NCBI GenBank assembly: GCA_038200275.1
Contig: JBBPYC010000094.1
Coordinates: 1 to 58,888 of the forward strand
Length of the DNA stretch: 58,888 nucleotides
Direction: 5' to 3'
Origin: JBBPYC01 sp038200275
GTDB lineage: Bacteria > Pseudomonadota > Gammaproteobacteria > Burkholderiales > Burkholderiaceae_C
Shown: positions 46,506 through 54,790 of the stretch, in pieces
How the letters are laid out: every line of letters begins with the position of its first letter
How positions within the stretch are numbered: the first letter of the stretch is position 1
Position numbers and translations under genes: made by a program
The notes under the pieces: generated by a model
Told to the model about the DNA's origin: nothing
Database searches by the model: none
Seen by the model: only the letters and a program-made list of their open reading frames with translations

Positions 46506-48254
46506 ATGAACTCACCGCTTGAGTGCATTGGCCCTTTCACTTACCAGCGCTTTATGGCGCCACCGCTGCCGGCAAAGCCGGGCGGAGTGGAACGGTCAGA
46601 AGACCAACGCGTGCTCATCGTCGGCGCCGGCCCGGTCGGGCTTGCGGTCGCGCTCGGATTGGCACGCTACGGCGTGCGGTCGCTGTTGATCGAAGCCGAC
46701 GACTCGGTGTGCGAAGGCAGCCGCGCGGCGTGTATTTCGCGCCGCAGCTTGGAGATTCTGCAGCGGCTTGGCGTGGCCGATGCGGTGCTGGCCAAAGGCC
46801 TGCCTTGGACCGATGGCCACAGCTTCTATCGCGATCATGAGGTGCTGCATTTCTCAATGCCGCACGATGCGCTGCAGCGGTTTCCGCCGATGATCAACTT
46901 GCAGCAGTACTACATCGAGCAGGTTCTGCAAGACCGTGTGGCCGAAGTCAACGCAGCCGAACGCGGGATGATCGAACTGCGCTGGGCATCGAGCGTGACC
47001 GCGCTCGAAATCGCACCAGACGGTGCACCCACGCTCGCCGTACAAACCGCGCAAGGCAGCTACCGAACGCAGGCCGACTGGGTGGTCGCCTGCGACGGTG
47101 GCCAGAGCTTCTTGCGCAAGGCACTCGGGCTGGAACTGAACGGCACCGCCTACGAAGGCCGCTACGTGATCATTGACATCGAGCTGCCGAGCACTGCACC
47201 GACCGAGCGCCGCGCCTGGTTCGACCCGCCCTGGTGCCGCGGCTCGACCGTGCTGATGCACCGCCAGCCCGACAACATATGGCGCATCGACTACCAGCTG
47301 CAACCCGGCGAAAGCACCGAGGCCGCGCTGACGCCCGAACGGGTGCAGGAATTCGTGCAACGGCACCTGGAGGCGATCGGCGAAGGGCATCTGCCGTGGC
47401 GCCCGGTGTGGACGTCTGTTTACCGCGCCGGTGCGATGACACTGGATTCGTATCGGCACGGCCGCGTGCTGTTCGCGGGCAATGCCGCGCATGCGTTGCC
47501 CATCTTCGGTGTGCGCGGGCTCAATTCGGGTTTCGATGACGCGGACAACCTGGCCTGGAAACTGGCGTTCGTGCTGCGGGGGCAGGCCGCGGAAGCGCTG
47601 CTCGACAGCTACAACAACGAGCGCATCGAAGCATTTCAGATCAATGCGGAGAACGCGATGCGCAGCACCGAGTTCATGTCGCCACCATCACGCGGCTTCG
47701 ATCTGCTGCGGGAAGCTGCGTTGTCGCTGGCGCGTGCGCATCCCGATGTGGCGAAGCTCATCAACCCGCGCCAGACGCATGCGATTCGCTATGCCGAATC
47801 GGCGCTGTCGAGCCCGGACCACAACGCGGCGTTTGCCTGTGGGCCGGAAGTGGGCAGCGTGCTGGTCGATCTGCCGGGCGGTGCAGCAGGTTGTGGCCAC
47901 CTGACGGATGCGCTGCAGGCACCGGGATTTGCGCTGCTGGTGTTTGATGATGAGGGCACGGCCACAGCCGCACTCGAGCGCGATCTGAAGTGGCAAGTTG
48001 ATGCGCCTGACGCAATGGCACGCGCTCCCTGGCAGCTGGTGCGCATCGGCGCGCCGGGCACACACGCCGATCTTGAGGACCCGACCGGCCAGATCGCCGA
48101 ACGCTACGGCACTGGTCAAGGCACGGTCTATCTGGTGCGCCCCGACGGCCATGTGGCTGCACGCTGGCACCGGCCCAGGGCCATCGCAGTTCAGCGCGCA
48201 TTGCAGCGCGCCTGCGCATTCGAGCACTCACCCGAACCGGCGCTACAGGCATGA
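46506..48254 (+). CDS. class A FAD-dependent aromatic monooxygenase (MhpA/PobA-like)
   Basis: A 582-residue flavoprotein hydroxylase. It has the FAD motif GAGPVG (40-45), the DG motif WVVACDGGQSFLRKALG and the second FAD motif RVLFAGNAAHALPIFGVRGLNSGFDDADNLAWKL, where Asn326 replaces the Asp usually found in GDAAH. The last hundred residues form a thioredoxin-like tail as in MhpA-type enzymes. Expected chemistry is NAD(P)H- and O2-dependent ring hydroxylation; the substrate is unknown. It is far longer than NicC (6-hydroxynicotinate 3-monooxygenase, about 380) and of a different subgroup. It overlaps the DUF2783 gene by four bases. Confidence 0.88.
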   Translation: MNSPLECIGPFTYQRFMAPPLPAKPGGVERSEDQRVLIVGAGPVGLAVALGLARYGVRSLLIEADDSVCEGSRAACISRRSLEILQRLGVADAVLAKGLPWTDGHSFYRDHEVLHFSMPHDALQRFPPMINLQQYYIEQVLQDRVAEVNAAERGMIELRWASSVTALEIAPDGAPTLAVQTAQGSYRTQADWVVACDGGQSFLRKALGLELNGTAYEGRYVIIDIELPSTAPTERRAWFDPPWCRGSTVLMHRQPDNIWRIDYQLQPGESTEAALTPERVQEFVQRHLEAIGEGHLPWRPVWTSVYRAGAMTLDSYRHGRVLFAGNAAHALPIFGVRGLNSGFDDADNLAWKLAFVLRGQAAEALLDSYNNERIEAFQINAENAMRSTEFMSPPSRGFDLLREAALSLARAHPDVAKLINPRQTHAIRYAESALSSPDHNAAFACGPEVGSVLVDLPGGAAGCGHLTDALQAPGFALLVFDDEGTATAALERDLKWQVDAPDAMARAPWQLVRIGAPGTHADLEDPTGQIAERYGTGQGTVYLVRPDGHVAARWHRPRAIAVQRALQRACAFEHSPEPALQA

Positions 48255-48505
48255 CGACCGAACGCTTGCCCGACGCAGCGCGGGACCGCATCTACGCGCA
48301 GTGTGCCGAAGCCATCTCGCAAGCCGGCCCGGCGCGGGAGTCACTTTTTCTTGCACGGCTTGCATTGCTGTTGTTCGAGCAAGTCGGTGATGAGGCCAAC
48401 TGCAATCGCGCCATTGGCGATGCGCTGCAGGAGCTGCCGCAACCGTCGCTGTCGGCGTTGCAGCCGGCCGATGTCGGCACAGCCACGCCGGCACGCATCG
48501 CTTAG
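48251..48505 (+). CDS. DUF2783 family protein
   Basis: An 84-residue helical protein: LPDAARDRIYAQCAEAISQAGPARESLFLARLALLLFEQVGDEANCNRAIGDAL, then a short Pro/Ala tail. I recognise the pattern as DUF2783, small proteins that often sit next to FAD-dependent monooxygenases in betaproteobacteria. The start overlaps the monooxygenase stop (ATGA). A role as a partner or stabiliser of the monooxygenase is inferred from this repeated context. Confidence 0.75.
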   Translation: MTTERLPDAARDRIYAQCAEAISQAGPARESLFLARLALLLFEQVGDEANCNRAIGDALQELPQPSLSALQPADVGTATPARIA

Positions 48506-48562
48506 TGAAATCAGCAACTGCTCCATCAGCACACTCCCGAAAACTTCAAGGAGACCACCCTC

Positions 48563-49567
48563 ATGAAACGCCGCATCCTGATTTCCGCCTCTGTTGCCGC
48601 CAGCGCCCTGCTCACTTCTGCGGCGCTGTTCGCGCAACAGCCGGCCGCGTCATCGCAAGCAGCTTCCGGCTACCCGGACCAGCCGATCAAGTGGGTCGTG
48701 CCCTACCCAGCCGGCGGCGGCACCGACACGCTTGCGCGCACCCTCGGCCAAGCAATGGCCGCCGAGCTTGGCCAGCCGATCCTGGTCGACAACCGGCCAG
48801 GTGCATCCACCAACATCGGCGCCGATCTGGTCGCGCGTTCAAGGCCAGACGGCTACACCATCATGTCGGCCGACAACGCACTGCTCGCGTTCAACGAACA
48901 TCTGTTCAAGAAGTTGCCGTTCGACCCCGCGCGAGACTTCACGTTCATCGGCGCAATCGGCCGCTTTCCGCTGGTGCTGGTCGTGAACCCGAACTTTCCA
49001 GCGCAGGACTTCAACGGCTTCCTGGCGTACGTCAAGGCGAACCCGGACAAGGTCAACTATGCGTCGCCCGGCAACGGTTCGCCGCACCACCTTGCAATGG
49101 AGATGTTCAAGAACCGCACCGGCACATCGCTTGTTCACATTCCCTACAAAGGCGCGGCGCCGGCGATGCAGGACGTGATGGGTGGCCAGGTCGGCGTGAT
49201 GTTCCTGGACCTGGCGTCGGGCCTTTCGATCGTGCAATCCGGCAAGGTTGTGCCGCTGGCGATTGGCACCGATCAACGCTCTCCACTGCTGCCGGACGTG
49301 CCGACCCTGAAGGAGCTCGGCGTGACGAATGCCGAAGTGTTCGCGTTTCAGGGCGTGGTCGGCCCGGCGGGTCTCTCGCAGCCGGTGGTCGCGCGGCTGA
49401 ATCAGGCACTCAACAAGGCGCTGGCCGATCCGGCTGTGACGCAACGCTTCACCGACTTCGGCCTGGAAGTGCAAGCCGGCACGCCCGCGCAGTTCGTCGA
49501 ACTGGCACGCGCCGAATCCAGGCGCTGGGGCCCGGTCATCAAGGCCAACAGCATCTCGCTGGATTGA
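48563..49567 (+). CDS. Bug family (tripartite tricarboxylate transporter) substrate-binding protein
   Basis: A 334-residue periplasmic binding protein with signal peptide MKRRILISASVAASALLTSAALFAQ. The Bug core is plain: YPDQPIKWVVPYPAGGGTDTLARTLGQAMAAELGQPILVDNRPGAS, NYASPGNGSPHHLAMEMFKNRTG, HIPYKGAAPAMQDVMGGQVGVMFLD and LPDVPTLKELGV. The ATG at 48563 follows TCAAGGAGACC. Found inside a catabolic operon, it probably senses or delivers the aromatic acid handled by the neighbouring monooxygenase. No TctA/B membrane genes are nearby. Confidence 0.94.
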   Translation: MKRRILISASVAASALLTSAALFAQQPAASSQAASGYPDQPIKWVVPYPAGGGTDTLARTLGQAMAAELGQPILVDNRPGASTNIGADLVARSRPDGYTIMSADNALLAFNEHLFKKLPFDPARDFTFIGAIGRFPLVLVVNPNFPAQDFNGFLAYVKANPDKVNYASPGNGSPHHLAMEMFKNRTGTSLVHIPYKGAAPAMQDVMGGQVGVMFLDLASGLSIVQSGKVVPLAIGTDQRSPLLPDVPTLKELGVTNAEVFAFQGVVGPAGLSQPVVARLNQALNKALADPAVTQRFTDFGLEVQAGTPAQFVELARAESRRWGPVIKANSISLD

Positions 49568-49573
49568 CTGGCC

Positions 49574-50152
49574 ATGAAATCGGTCACGATGCCGGAAGTC
49601 GAAACTGAGGCAAGCGCCGTGCTCGGCCTGCACCACTTCGCCTGGCGCTGCCGCGATGCGGAAGTCACGCGGCATTTCTACGAGGACATCCTCGGTCTGC
49701 CGCTGGTGCATGTCATCAAACGAGACACGGTGCCGAGCACGGGTGAGCACTGCCCGTACGTGCACATTTTTTTTCAGATGCGCGACGGCTCGAACATCGC
49801 GTTCTTCGACCTTGGCGACGACACCGCCGCTGAGCCAAGCCCGAACACGCCCGGCTGGGTGAACCACATCGCGCTGCGCGTGGAGAGCGTGGCGGCACTG
49901 CGTGCGATGAAAGCACGGCTGGCGAGCCATCGGGTCGATGTGATCGGTGTGGTCGATCACGACGGGTTCATTGAGTCGATCTACTTCTTCGATCCGAACG
50001 GGTTGCGGCTGGAGCTGACGATCGAGGTGGCCGCTGCAGACGTGGTGGCGGGCTATGCAGACGAGGCGCATGCGCAACTGGCAACCTGGACCGCGCGACG
50101 CAAGGCGCCCGCCGACTCGACTGCAGCGGCCGAGCAGGCGCACGGACGATGA
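49574..50152 (+). CDS. VOC family protein (glyoxalase/extradiol dioxygenase fold)
   Basis: A 192-residue metalloprotein of the vicinal-oxygen-chelate fold: LHHFAWRCRDAEVTRHFYEDILGLPLVHVIKRD for the first module and WVNHIALRVESVAALRAMKARLASHRVDVIGVVDHDGFIESIYFFDPNGLRLELTIEV for the second. Candidate metal ligands are His in LHHFAW, His in NHIAL and Glu in RLELT. It may be a ring-cleaving dioxygenase or a glyoxalase-like enzyme; sequence alone does not decide. It starts 7 bases after the Bug gene and ends 8 bases before the FAA hydrolase ATG at 50160. Confidence 0.85.
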   Translation: MKSVTMPEVETEASAVLGLHHFAWRCRDAEVTRHFYEDILGLPLVHVIKRDTVPSTGEHCPYVHIFFQMRDGSNIAFFDLGDDTAAEPSPNTPGWVNHIALRVESVAALRAMKARLASHRVDVIGVVDHDGFIESIYFFDPNGLRLELTIEVAAADVVAGYADEAHAQLATWTARRKAPADSTAAAEQAHGR

Positions 50153-50159
50153 CAACCCC

Positions 50160-51197
50160 ATGACCAACGATGCCCCCCACTCCGACGCACTGCGGATGGC
50201 CACGCGAGCAGACGGTAGCCGCGACGGCGAACTGGTGCTGGTCGACACCGCACTGCAGAGCTGCCAGCCGGTGCCTGCGATTGCGCGCACGCTGCAAGCG
50301 GCGCTCGACGACTGGAGCGTGCTGCTGCCACGCCTTGCTGCCGAACGGGCGCGGCTCAATGCTGCCGCTTGGCAGGGCGCCGAACCGTTCGATCCGGCGC
50401 GCTGCATGGCGCCCCTGCCGCGCGCCTACCAGTGGGCCGATGCGTCGGTCTATCGCAACCATGCGCGGCTCATGTACCGCTGGCGCAAGGAGCCGATTCC
50501 GCCGCGTTACGAAGACGAACCCCTGGTCTATCAAGGCGGCTCCGATGGGATGCTTGGTCCCACCGAAGCGATTGTTGCGATGGATGCATCGCACGGTATC
50601 GACCTTGAAGCCGAGATCGCGGTGATGACGACCGATGTACCGATGGGCACCACCGCTGAAGGCGCGCTCGACTGCATCGCACTGGTCGTGTTGCTCAACG
50701 ATGTGTCGCTGCGCAATCTGATTGCACCGGAGCTCGCGCGCGGCTTCGGGTTTTATCAGAGCAAGCCGGCCACGTCGTTCGCGCCGGTGGCCGTCACCCC
50801 CGCCGCGCTTGGAGCCCACTGGCGTGAGGGGATGTTGCACTTGCCGGTGCAGGTGTCGATCAACGGCAACTGGTTCGGTTCGCCCGACGCGGGCGAGGAA
50901 ACCGTGTTCGGCTTCGGCCACGTCATCGAGCATCTCGCACGCACGCGAAGCTTGTGCGCCGGGAGCATCGTGGGCGCTGGCACCATCAGCAACGCCGACG
51001 CAAGTCGCGGCAGTGCGTGCATCACGGAAGCCCGGGTGCGGCAGATGCTGGACGGGATGCCGGAAGACCAGCTGCACCCTTACCTGCAGCACGGCGACCG
51101 GGTGCGGATCGAAATGCTTGACCCGGCCGGACGATCGGTGTTTGGTGCGATCGACCAGCCGGTCGCGATTCAGCGCCGATCAGGCACGGCGACGTAG
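50160..51197 (+). CDS. fumarylacetoacetate hydrolase family protein
   Basis: A 345-residue hydrolase of the FAA family, which cleave carbon-carbon bonds in ring-fission products. Key parts are PLPRAYQWADASVYRNHARLMY, GSDGMLGPTEAIVAMDASHGIDLEAEIAVMTTDVPMGT (Glu ligands in D-L-E-A-E), VVLLNDVSLRNLIAPELARGFGFYQSKPATSFAPV and the C-terminal SRGSACITE region followed by a beta segment. Metal-binding Glu/Asp residues appear intact. With the VOC protein and monooxygenase it forms a likely hydroxylation, ring cleavage and hydrolysis series. Its end overlaps the convergent SDR by 18 bases. The frame is open 35 codons earlier, within the VOC gene. Confidence 0.88.
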   Translation: MTNDAPHSDALRMATRADGSRDGELVLVDTALQSCQPVPAIARTLQAALDDWSVLLPRLAAERARLNAAAWQGAEPFDPARCMAPLPRAYQWADASVYRNHARLMYRWRKEPIPPRYEDEPLVYQGGSDGMLGPTEAIVAMDASHGIDLEAEIAVMTTDVPMGTTAEGALDCIALVVLLNDVSLRNLIAPELARGFGFYQSKPATSFAPVAVTPAALGAHWREGMLHLPVQVSINGNWFGSPDAGEETVFGFGHVIEHLARTRSLCAGSIVGAGTISNADASRGSACITEARVRQMLDGMPEDQLHPYLQHGDRVRIEMLDPAGRSVFGAIDQPVAIQRRSGTAT

Positions 51198-52184
51198 TGC
51201 AGCCGCGCGCTCGCGCGGATGCGCGTTGTTGGAGCGCCCTGATGAGCCGAACCACCACCAAGCGAGCGCGGAGACGCTGAGCGCCACCGCACCAGCAGCC
51301 AACAACGTTTGAGCCGGGTGCCGATGGCCACCGTCCACTTCGGTGCCGACCGACGGCGCATACAGGTTGCCATCGCTGATGCCGACGCGGTCGTCCCGCT
51401 TCAACGCAGCGCCGATCAACCAGCGGCTTGTCGCACCGATCGTCTCCGGCGCGACCGCGTAAGCAAGGCGCGCAGGCCAGGCGATGCTGCCAATCGGCGT
51501 GGTTGCACGCGGTGCGTCCATCAATGCCACGATCTTGTTTGCGACCACGCGTGGGTCGAGCAGCGGCGGGGGCGGCTTCAGATTGCGGCCGGTGTAGTTC
51601 GCGCCGTGGGAGATGCCGGGCGTGTCGACAAAAGTCGGATAGACCGCGCACACGTGTACATCGGGCAGGTCAGACATCTCGGCACGCAGCGCTTCGGTGA
51701 GGCCACGCAAGCCGAACTTCGCAGCGCTGTAGGCGGCCGCATAAGGCGACGGCACCCAGCCGCCAATCGAAATCATGTGGATCAGCGTGCCGCGCCGCTG
51801 GCTTCGGAAATGCCCGAGCGCTGCGTGTGCGCCGTTCATCTGGCCAATCAGGCTGGTTTCGATCACGCGCCGGTGCGCATCGATTGGGGTCTGGTCAAAC
51901 AAGCCGACGGCGCCGACACCGACGATGTTGATCCAGACATCGAAGTGACCGAAGCGGTCGATCGCGGCATGCTTCAGCGCGTCGACGGCGGCAGCGTCGG
52001 TCATGTCGGTTGGCACGATCAGCACTTCGGCACCGAACCGCTCGCATTCCTGCGCGACGCGGTCAAGCGCCTCGACGCCCCGAGCAGCCAGCACGAGGCT
52101 GGCGCCCGATTGCGCGCAGGCCAGCGCGGTGGCGTGTCCAATGCCGCTGGACGCGCCGGCGATGACAATCACCTTGTTGCTCAT
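51180..52184 (-). CDS. SDR family oxidoreductase with C-terminal membrane segment
   Basis: A 334-residue classical short-chain dehydrogenase. It has GASSGIGHA, a WINIVGVGAVG in place of NNAG, the Ser strand HMISIGGWVP and the catalytic YSAAK. After the Rossmann domain come about 90 extra residues with a Pro-rich loop and one hydrophobic segment (TLLAAGAVALSVSALAWWWFG) before an Arg-rich tail, so it is probably membrane-bound. The substrate is unknown. It converges with and slightly overlaps the FAA hydrolase gene. Confidence 0.9.
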   Translation of the reverse strand: MSNKVIVIAGASSGIGHATALACAQSGASLVLAARGVEALDRVAQECERFGAEVLIVPTDMTDAAAVDALKHAAIDRFGHFDVWINIVGVGAVGLFDQTPIDAHRRVIETSLIGQMNGAHAALGHFRSQRRGTLIHMISIGGWVPSPYAAAYSAAKFGLRGLTEALRAEMSDLPDVHVCAVYPTFVDTPGISHGANYTGRNLKPPPPLLDPRVVANKIVALMDAPRATTPIGSIAWPARLAYAVAPETIGATSRWLIGAALKRDDRVGISDGNLYAPSVGTEVDGGHRHPAQTLLAAGAVALSVSALAWWWFGSSGRSNNAHPRERAAALRRRA

Positions 52185-52446
52185 CGATCAACCCTTGTAG
52201 AAGAAAGTCCCGAAAAAAGTGGTCTGAAGCGGTCGACCTGCAGCGTCAGTCTCGCCGCACAGCCTCTGGCATTCCAGCCCTCATGCGCATGCAGTCTGAC
52301 TGCCGTTGTCTGCTGGGCGGCTGCCTCACAACAGACCTCCCTCAGGGCAGCAGCTGGTGCTCCATATAGCATGCGGTTGAGCTGTCCCAGGCGCGAGTCA
52401 CCGACACGGCCGACTGTGGACACGGCGCGTTCCCGACGCCGCAGAC
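52185..52446. other. short intergenic stretch between two SDR genes
   Basis: About 260 bases upstream of the membrane SDR and downstream of the second SDR, both on the minus strand. No coding frame with good codon use and no clear terminator or promoter were found. Confidence 0.4.
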
Positions 52447-53133
52447 TTACCGAGTGACCCACCCGCCGCAGACAGGGAACACCTGCCCAACAAAGCAGGC
52501 CGCTGCGTCGCTGCACAGATAGGCGACGAACTCGGCATCCTCTTCAGCGCTGACCAACCGGCCAAGCGGCACTTCACGCCTGAGGCGCTCCTGAAATCGT
52601 GGATCGGCCTGCACTTTGGCCGGAAAGTACATCGGGTTGTCGACAAAGTTCTGCGCGACTGCATTCACCTGAATACCGCGCGACGCCAGTTCGATGCCGA
52701 CCGCCTGCGTCCAGGCAAGTTGCGCACCACGAGCTGCGCTGTAGGTGGACGTGCGCTTGATGCCGCGCAACGCGGACGAGCTGCCCATCACCACGATGCG
52801 GCCCGCACCGCGCGCGAGCATCTGCGGCAACACCGCGCGCAGCAGACGCGGCAGTGGGTCGACCAACGCGGCGAACGCATGGCGCCATTCGTCATCGCTG
52901 ACGTCGGCCACCGCGCTCGTCGGCGCAGGGATCGCAAGGTTGGCAACCAGCACGTCGATCTCGCCGGCACTGGCGATCACGCGCCCGGACGCTGCGGGCT
53001 CGATCAGCAGCTCGGTGCTGCGCGCAACCAGCGCGCCGTGCCGCTGCTCGAGCACATCGCACAGCGCCGGACCCATGAACGCATCGGCCTGCGTTACGAG
53101 GATTCGTTTTCCTTCAAGCATTGCTCTTGGCAT
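52447..53133 (-). CDS. divergent SDR family protein with altered active site
   Basis: A 228-residue Rossmann protein of the SDR family. The cofactor motif is degenerate (RILVTQADAFMGPALCD instead of TGxxxGIG), the middle strand reads VLVANLAIPAP, the Ser strand is IVVMGSSSALRG, and the catalytic YxxxK is YSAAR, with Arg in place of Lys. The C-terminal ACFVGQVFPVCGGWV is of SDR type. It may bind NAD(P) with changed chemistry or act without catalysis. The ATG at 53133 follows AAAGGAGACATCC. It precedes the membrane SDR by 262 bases on the same strand. Confidence 0.85.
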   Translation of the reverse strand: MPRAMLEGKRILVTQADAFMGPALCDVLEQRHGALVARSTELLIEPAASGRVIASAGEIDVLVANLAIPAPTSAVADVSDDEWRHAFAALVDPLPRLLRAVLPQMLARGAGRIVVMGSSSALRGIKRTSTYSAARGAQLAWTQAVGIELASRGIQVNAVAQNFVDNPMYFPAKVQADPRFQERLRREVPLGRLVSAEEDAEFVAYLCSDAAACFVGQVFPVCGGWVTR

Positions 53134-53199
53134 GGATGTCTCCTTTGCATGCGGGCTTCACAACCGACTTGGCTGTTTGCGCTCGGCCATGCACGCGAT

Positions 53200-53418
53200 T
53201 CAGTCGCTGACCCGTGTGAATGCGCTGCCGTAATGCACGGCATGGTTGCCGGTGTTGTCGCTTTCCACCTCGTATTGCGGCTTGTCGGCACTGCAACGGC
53301 GTGTGCGACCCATAAATTCGAAGTCCTTCACATGGACTTTTTTAATCTTGCCAGTGATGTGCCCCACGTCCGAATTCCAGCGCACGTGCTCACCCACCTT
53401 GTATTCATGCGATGACAT
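53200..53418 (-). CDS. DUF2945 (hypervirulence-associated TUDOR-like) protein
   Basis: A 72-residue protein with one small beta-barrel: YKVGEHVRWNSDVGHITGKIKKVHVKDFEFMG, then SADKPQYEVESDNTGNHAVHYGSAFTRV. This matches DUF2945, a TUDOR-like barrel described in plant-associated bacteria and fungi. Role not known in bacteria. It lies 66 bases downstream of the DUF427 start region's operon and just upstream of the divergent-SDR gene on the same strand. Confidence 0.85.
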   Translation of the reverse strand: MSSHEYKVGEHVRWNSDVGHITGKIKKVHVKDFEFMGRTRRCSADKPQYEVESDNTGNHAVHYGSAFTRVSD

Positions 53419-53454
53419 CTTTTCATCTCCTGTTGGACAAATCGGTTGACCGAA

Positions 53455-54042
53455 TCACCAACCTTCGCTGCCAGGCTCGCCTTTGAAGGGGCCAACCAGT
53501 TCGGGCGTGATCCAGCCGCCGTAGAAACCTCCGGGTTGCGGCTGCACGCATTCGCCGTCGACGGTGCAATGCAGTTGAGCCGGATAAAGGGCCACACAAT
53601 CGGACAAACCTTCTGCGCCGCCAAGCGGCGTTGGGTAGCTCCAGCCGACCCGGTGCAGCGCTCGCTCACCGTCAACCAGGCTCCAGTAAGTTGCCGGCCC
53701 CTTCCATTCGCAAAACGAGCCATCACCAGCCGCCTGGAACCAGCGTCGATCCACGTCGGACCACGGCAGATAGAAGCTTGGCGGGTGGGCGGTTTCCAAC
53801 ACGCACTGCGCATGTCGGGTGCGGGCGATCTCGATGTCGCCCCAGCGCACCACCACTTCGCGCGAGTCCGGCGCAATGCGCGGCGGGCGTGGAAAATCCC
53901 AGACGGACACTTGGCCCCGCGCTGGCGTCACTGCGAACGCGGGACGTTTCGTGCCGCGCCACTGCCAGTGGTCACGCGCGGCCTCAAGCCACTGGGGCAG
54001 CGGCTTGGGGCGGACAGGTTGTGTCACGGGTGGTGTACCCAT
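53455..54042 (-). CDS. DUF427 domain-containing protein
   Basis: A 195-residue cytoplasmic protein. The DUF427 domain spans the second half of the chain: EVVVRWGDIEIARTRHAQCVLETAHPPSFYLPWSDV, then CEWKGPATYWSLV, GWSYPTPLGGAEGLSDCVALYPAQLHCTVDGECVQPQPGGFYGGWITPELVGPFKG. The conserved Trp/Tyr/Cys and the FYGGW ending are typical. The fold is beta-rich and the reaction is unproven. The frame extends 28 codons into the SlyD-like gene; ATG 54042 starts the expected N-terminus. It lies 40 bases after the SlyD-like gene. Confidence 0.9.
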   Translation of the reverse strand: MGTPPVTQPVRPKPLPQWLEAARDHWQWRGTKRPAFAVTPARGQVSVWDFPRPPRIAPDSREVVVRWGDIEIARTRHAQCVLETAHPPSFYLPWSDVDRRWFQAAGDGSFCEWKGPATYWSLVDGERALHRVGWSYPTPLGGAEGLSDCVALYPAQLHCTVDGECVQPQPGGFYGGWITPELVGPFKGEPGSEGW

Positions 54043-54082
54043 TGCATGCGAATTGGGGGTGGCAACGCAGCGAATTCGGCAA

Positions 54083-54559
54083 TCAGTGGTGATGTCCGTG
54101 CGCGCCGTGCACATGCCGATGGGCAATCTCTTCAGCGCTTGCCGCCCGCACGTTCAACACCTGAAGCGAGAACCGCAACGCAAGCCCGGCCAGCGGGTGA
54201 TTGCCGTCGAGCATGACTTGATTGCCTTTGATCTTTTGCACCGTGAAGACATGGGCATTGCCTGAGTCGTCACGGCCTTCAAGCTGGCCGCCCACCTTGA
54301 CGCCAGGCGGAAAATCGGCCTTGTCGATGGCGCGCACCAAGGCTTCGTCGCGCATACCGAATGCTTCGCCGGCTGCGAATTCGACCGTCAACTTGTCACC
54401 GGCTTCATGGCCGTTCAGTGCGGCTTCCAGTTTTGGCAACGTGGCTTGATAGCCGCCGTGCAGATAGACCATCGGGTCTGTGCCGGCGTCGACCGGTCGG
54501 CCTTTGTCGTCGGTAATCCGGTAGGTCACTGTGGGCACGGTGTCTTGCTCGATTTTCAT
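54083..54559 (-). CDS. FKBP-type peptidyl-prolyl isomerase, SlyD-like
   Basis: A 158-residue cis-trans prolyl isomerase and chaperone of the SlyD/FkpA type. It has the FKBP half-sites (TVTYRITDDKGRPVD, MVYLHGGYQATLPKLEAALNGHEAGDKLTVEFAAGEAFGMRDEALV), an inserted flap domain (VKVGGQLEGRDDSGNAHVFTVQKIKGNQVMLDGNHPLAGLALRFSLQV) and a His-rich C-terminus (HRHVHGAHGHHH) that would bind nickel or zinc. SlyD acts in metal delivery to hydrogenase in E. coli. It is likely cytoplasmic. Confidence 0.93.
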   Translation of the reverse strand: MKIEQDTVPTVTYRITDDKGRPVDAGTDPMVYLHGGYQATLPKLEAALNGHEAGDKLTVEFAAGEAFGMRDEALVRAIDKADFPPGVKVGGQLEGRDDSGNAHVFTVQKIKGNQVMLDGNHPLAGLALRFSLQVLNVRAASAEEIAHRHVHGAHGHHH

Positions 54560-54790
54560 GTGCGCGTCGCTTTTTGGATGATAAATAAAAGACCGATGCC
54601 GGGCGACTCAAGCAATCGGCAATGGACAAACGAACGACGCAGGTCTCAAAAACGACTTCGCGCCACGTTCGCCATCAAGCTTAATAGCCTGCAGGAACAT
54701 GGCGCGAAATGCGAAGCATCACGGCAACCGGATCGCCATCGATCCGGCAGCATTGCGCTTCAGTCGCTGGTCTGTGTCAAACCCGCTGCC

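Noticed and set aside
43606..46515. 969-residue minus-strand frame over the nicB-like gene
   Set aside because: Antisense shadow of a gene with clear molybdopterin and heme motifs; translation is Arg/His/Ala-rich with no domain.
46506..48254. Monooxygenase as NicC (6-hydroxynicotinate 3-monooxygenase)
   Set aside because: It is about 200 residues longer than NicC and has an MhpA-type layout with a thioredoxin-like tail; no NicX, NicD or NicF homologue is present, while a reductase/enamidase route is.
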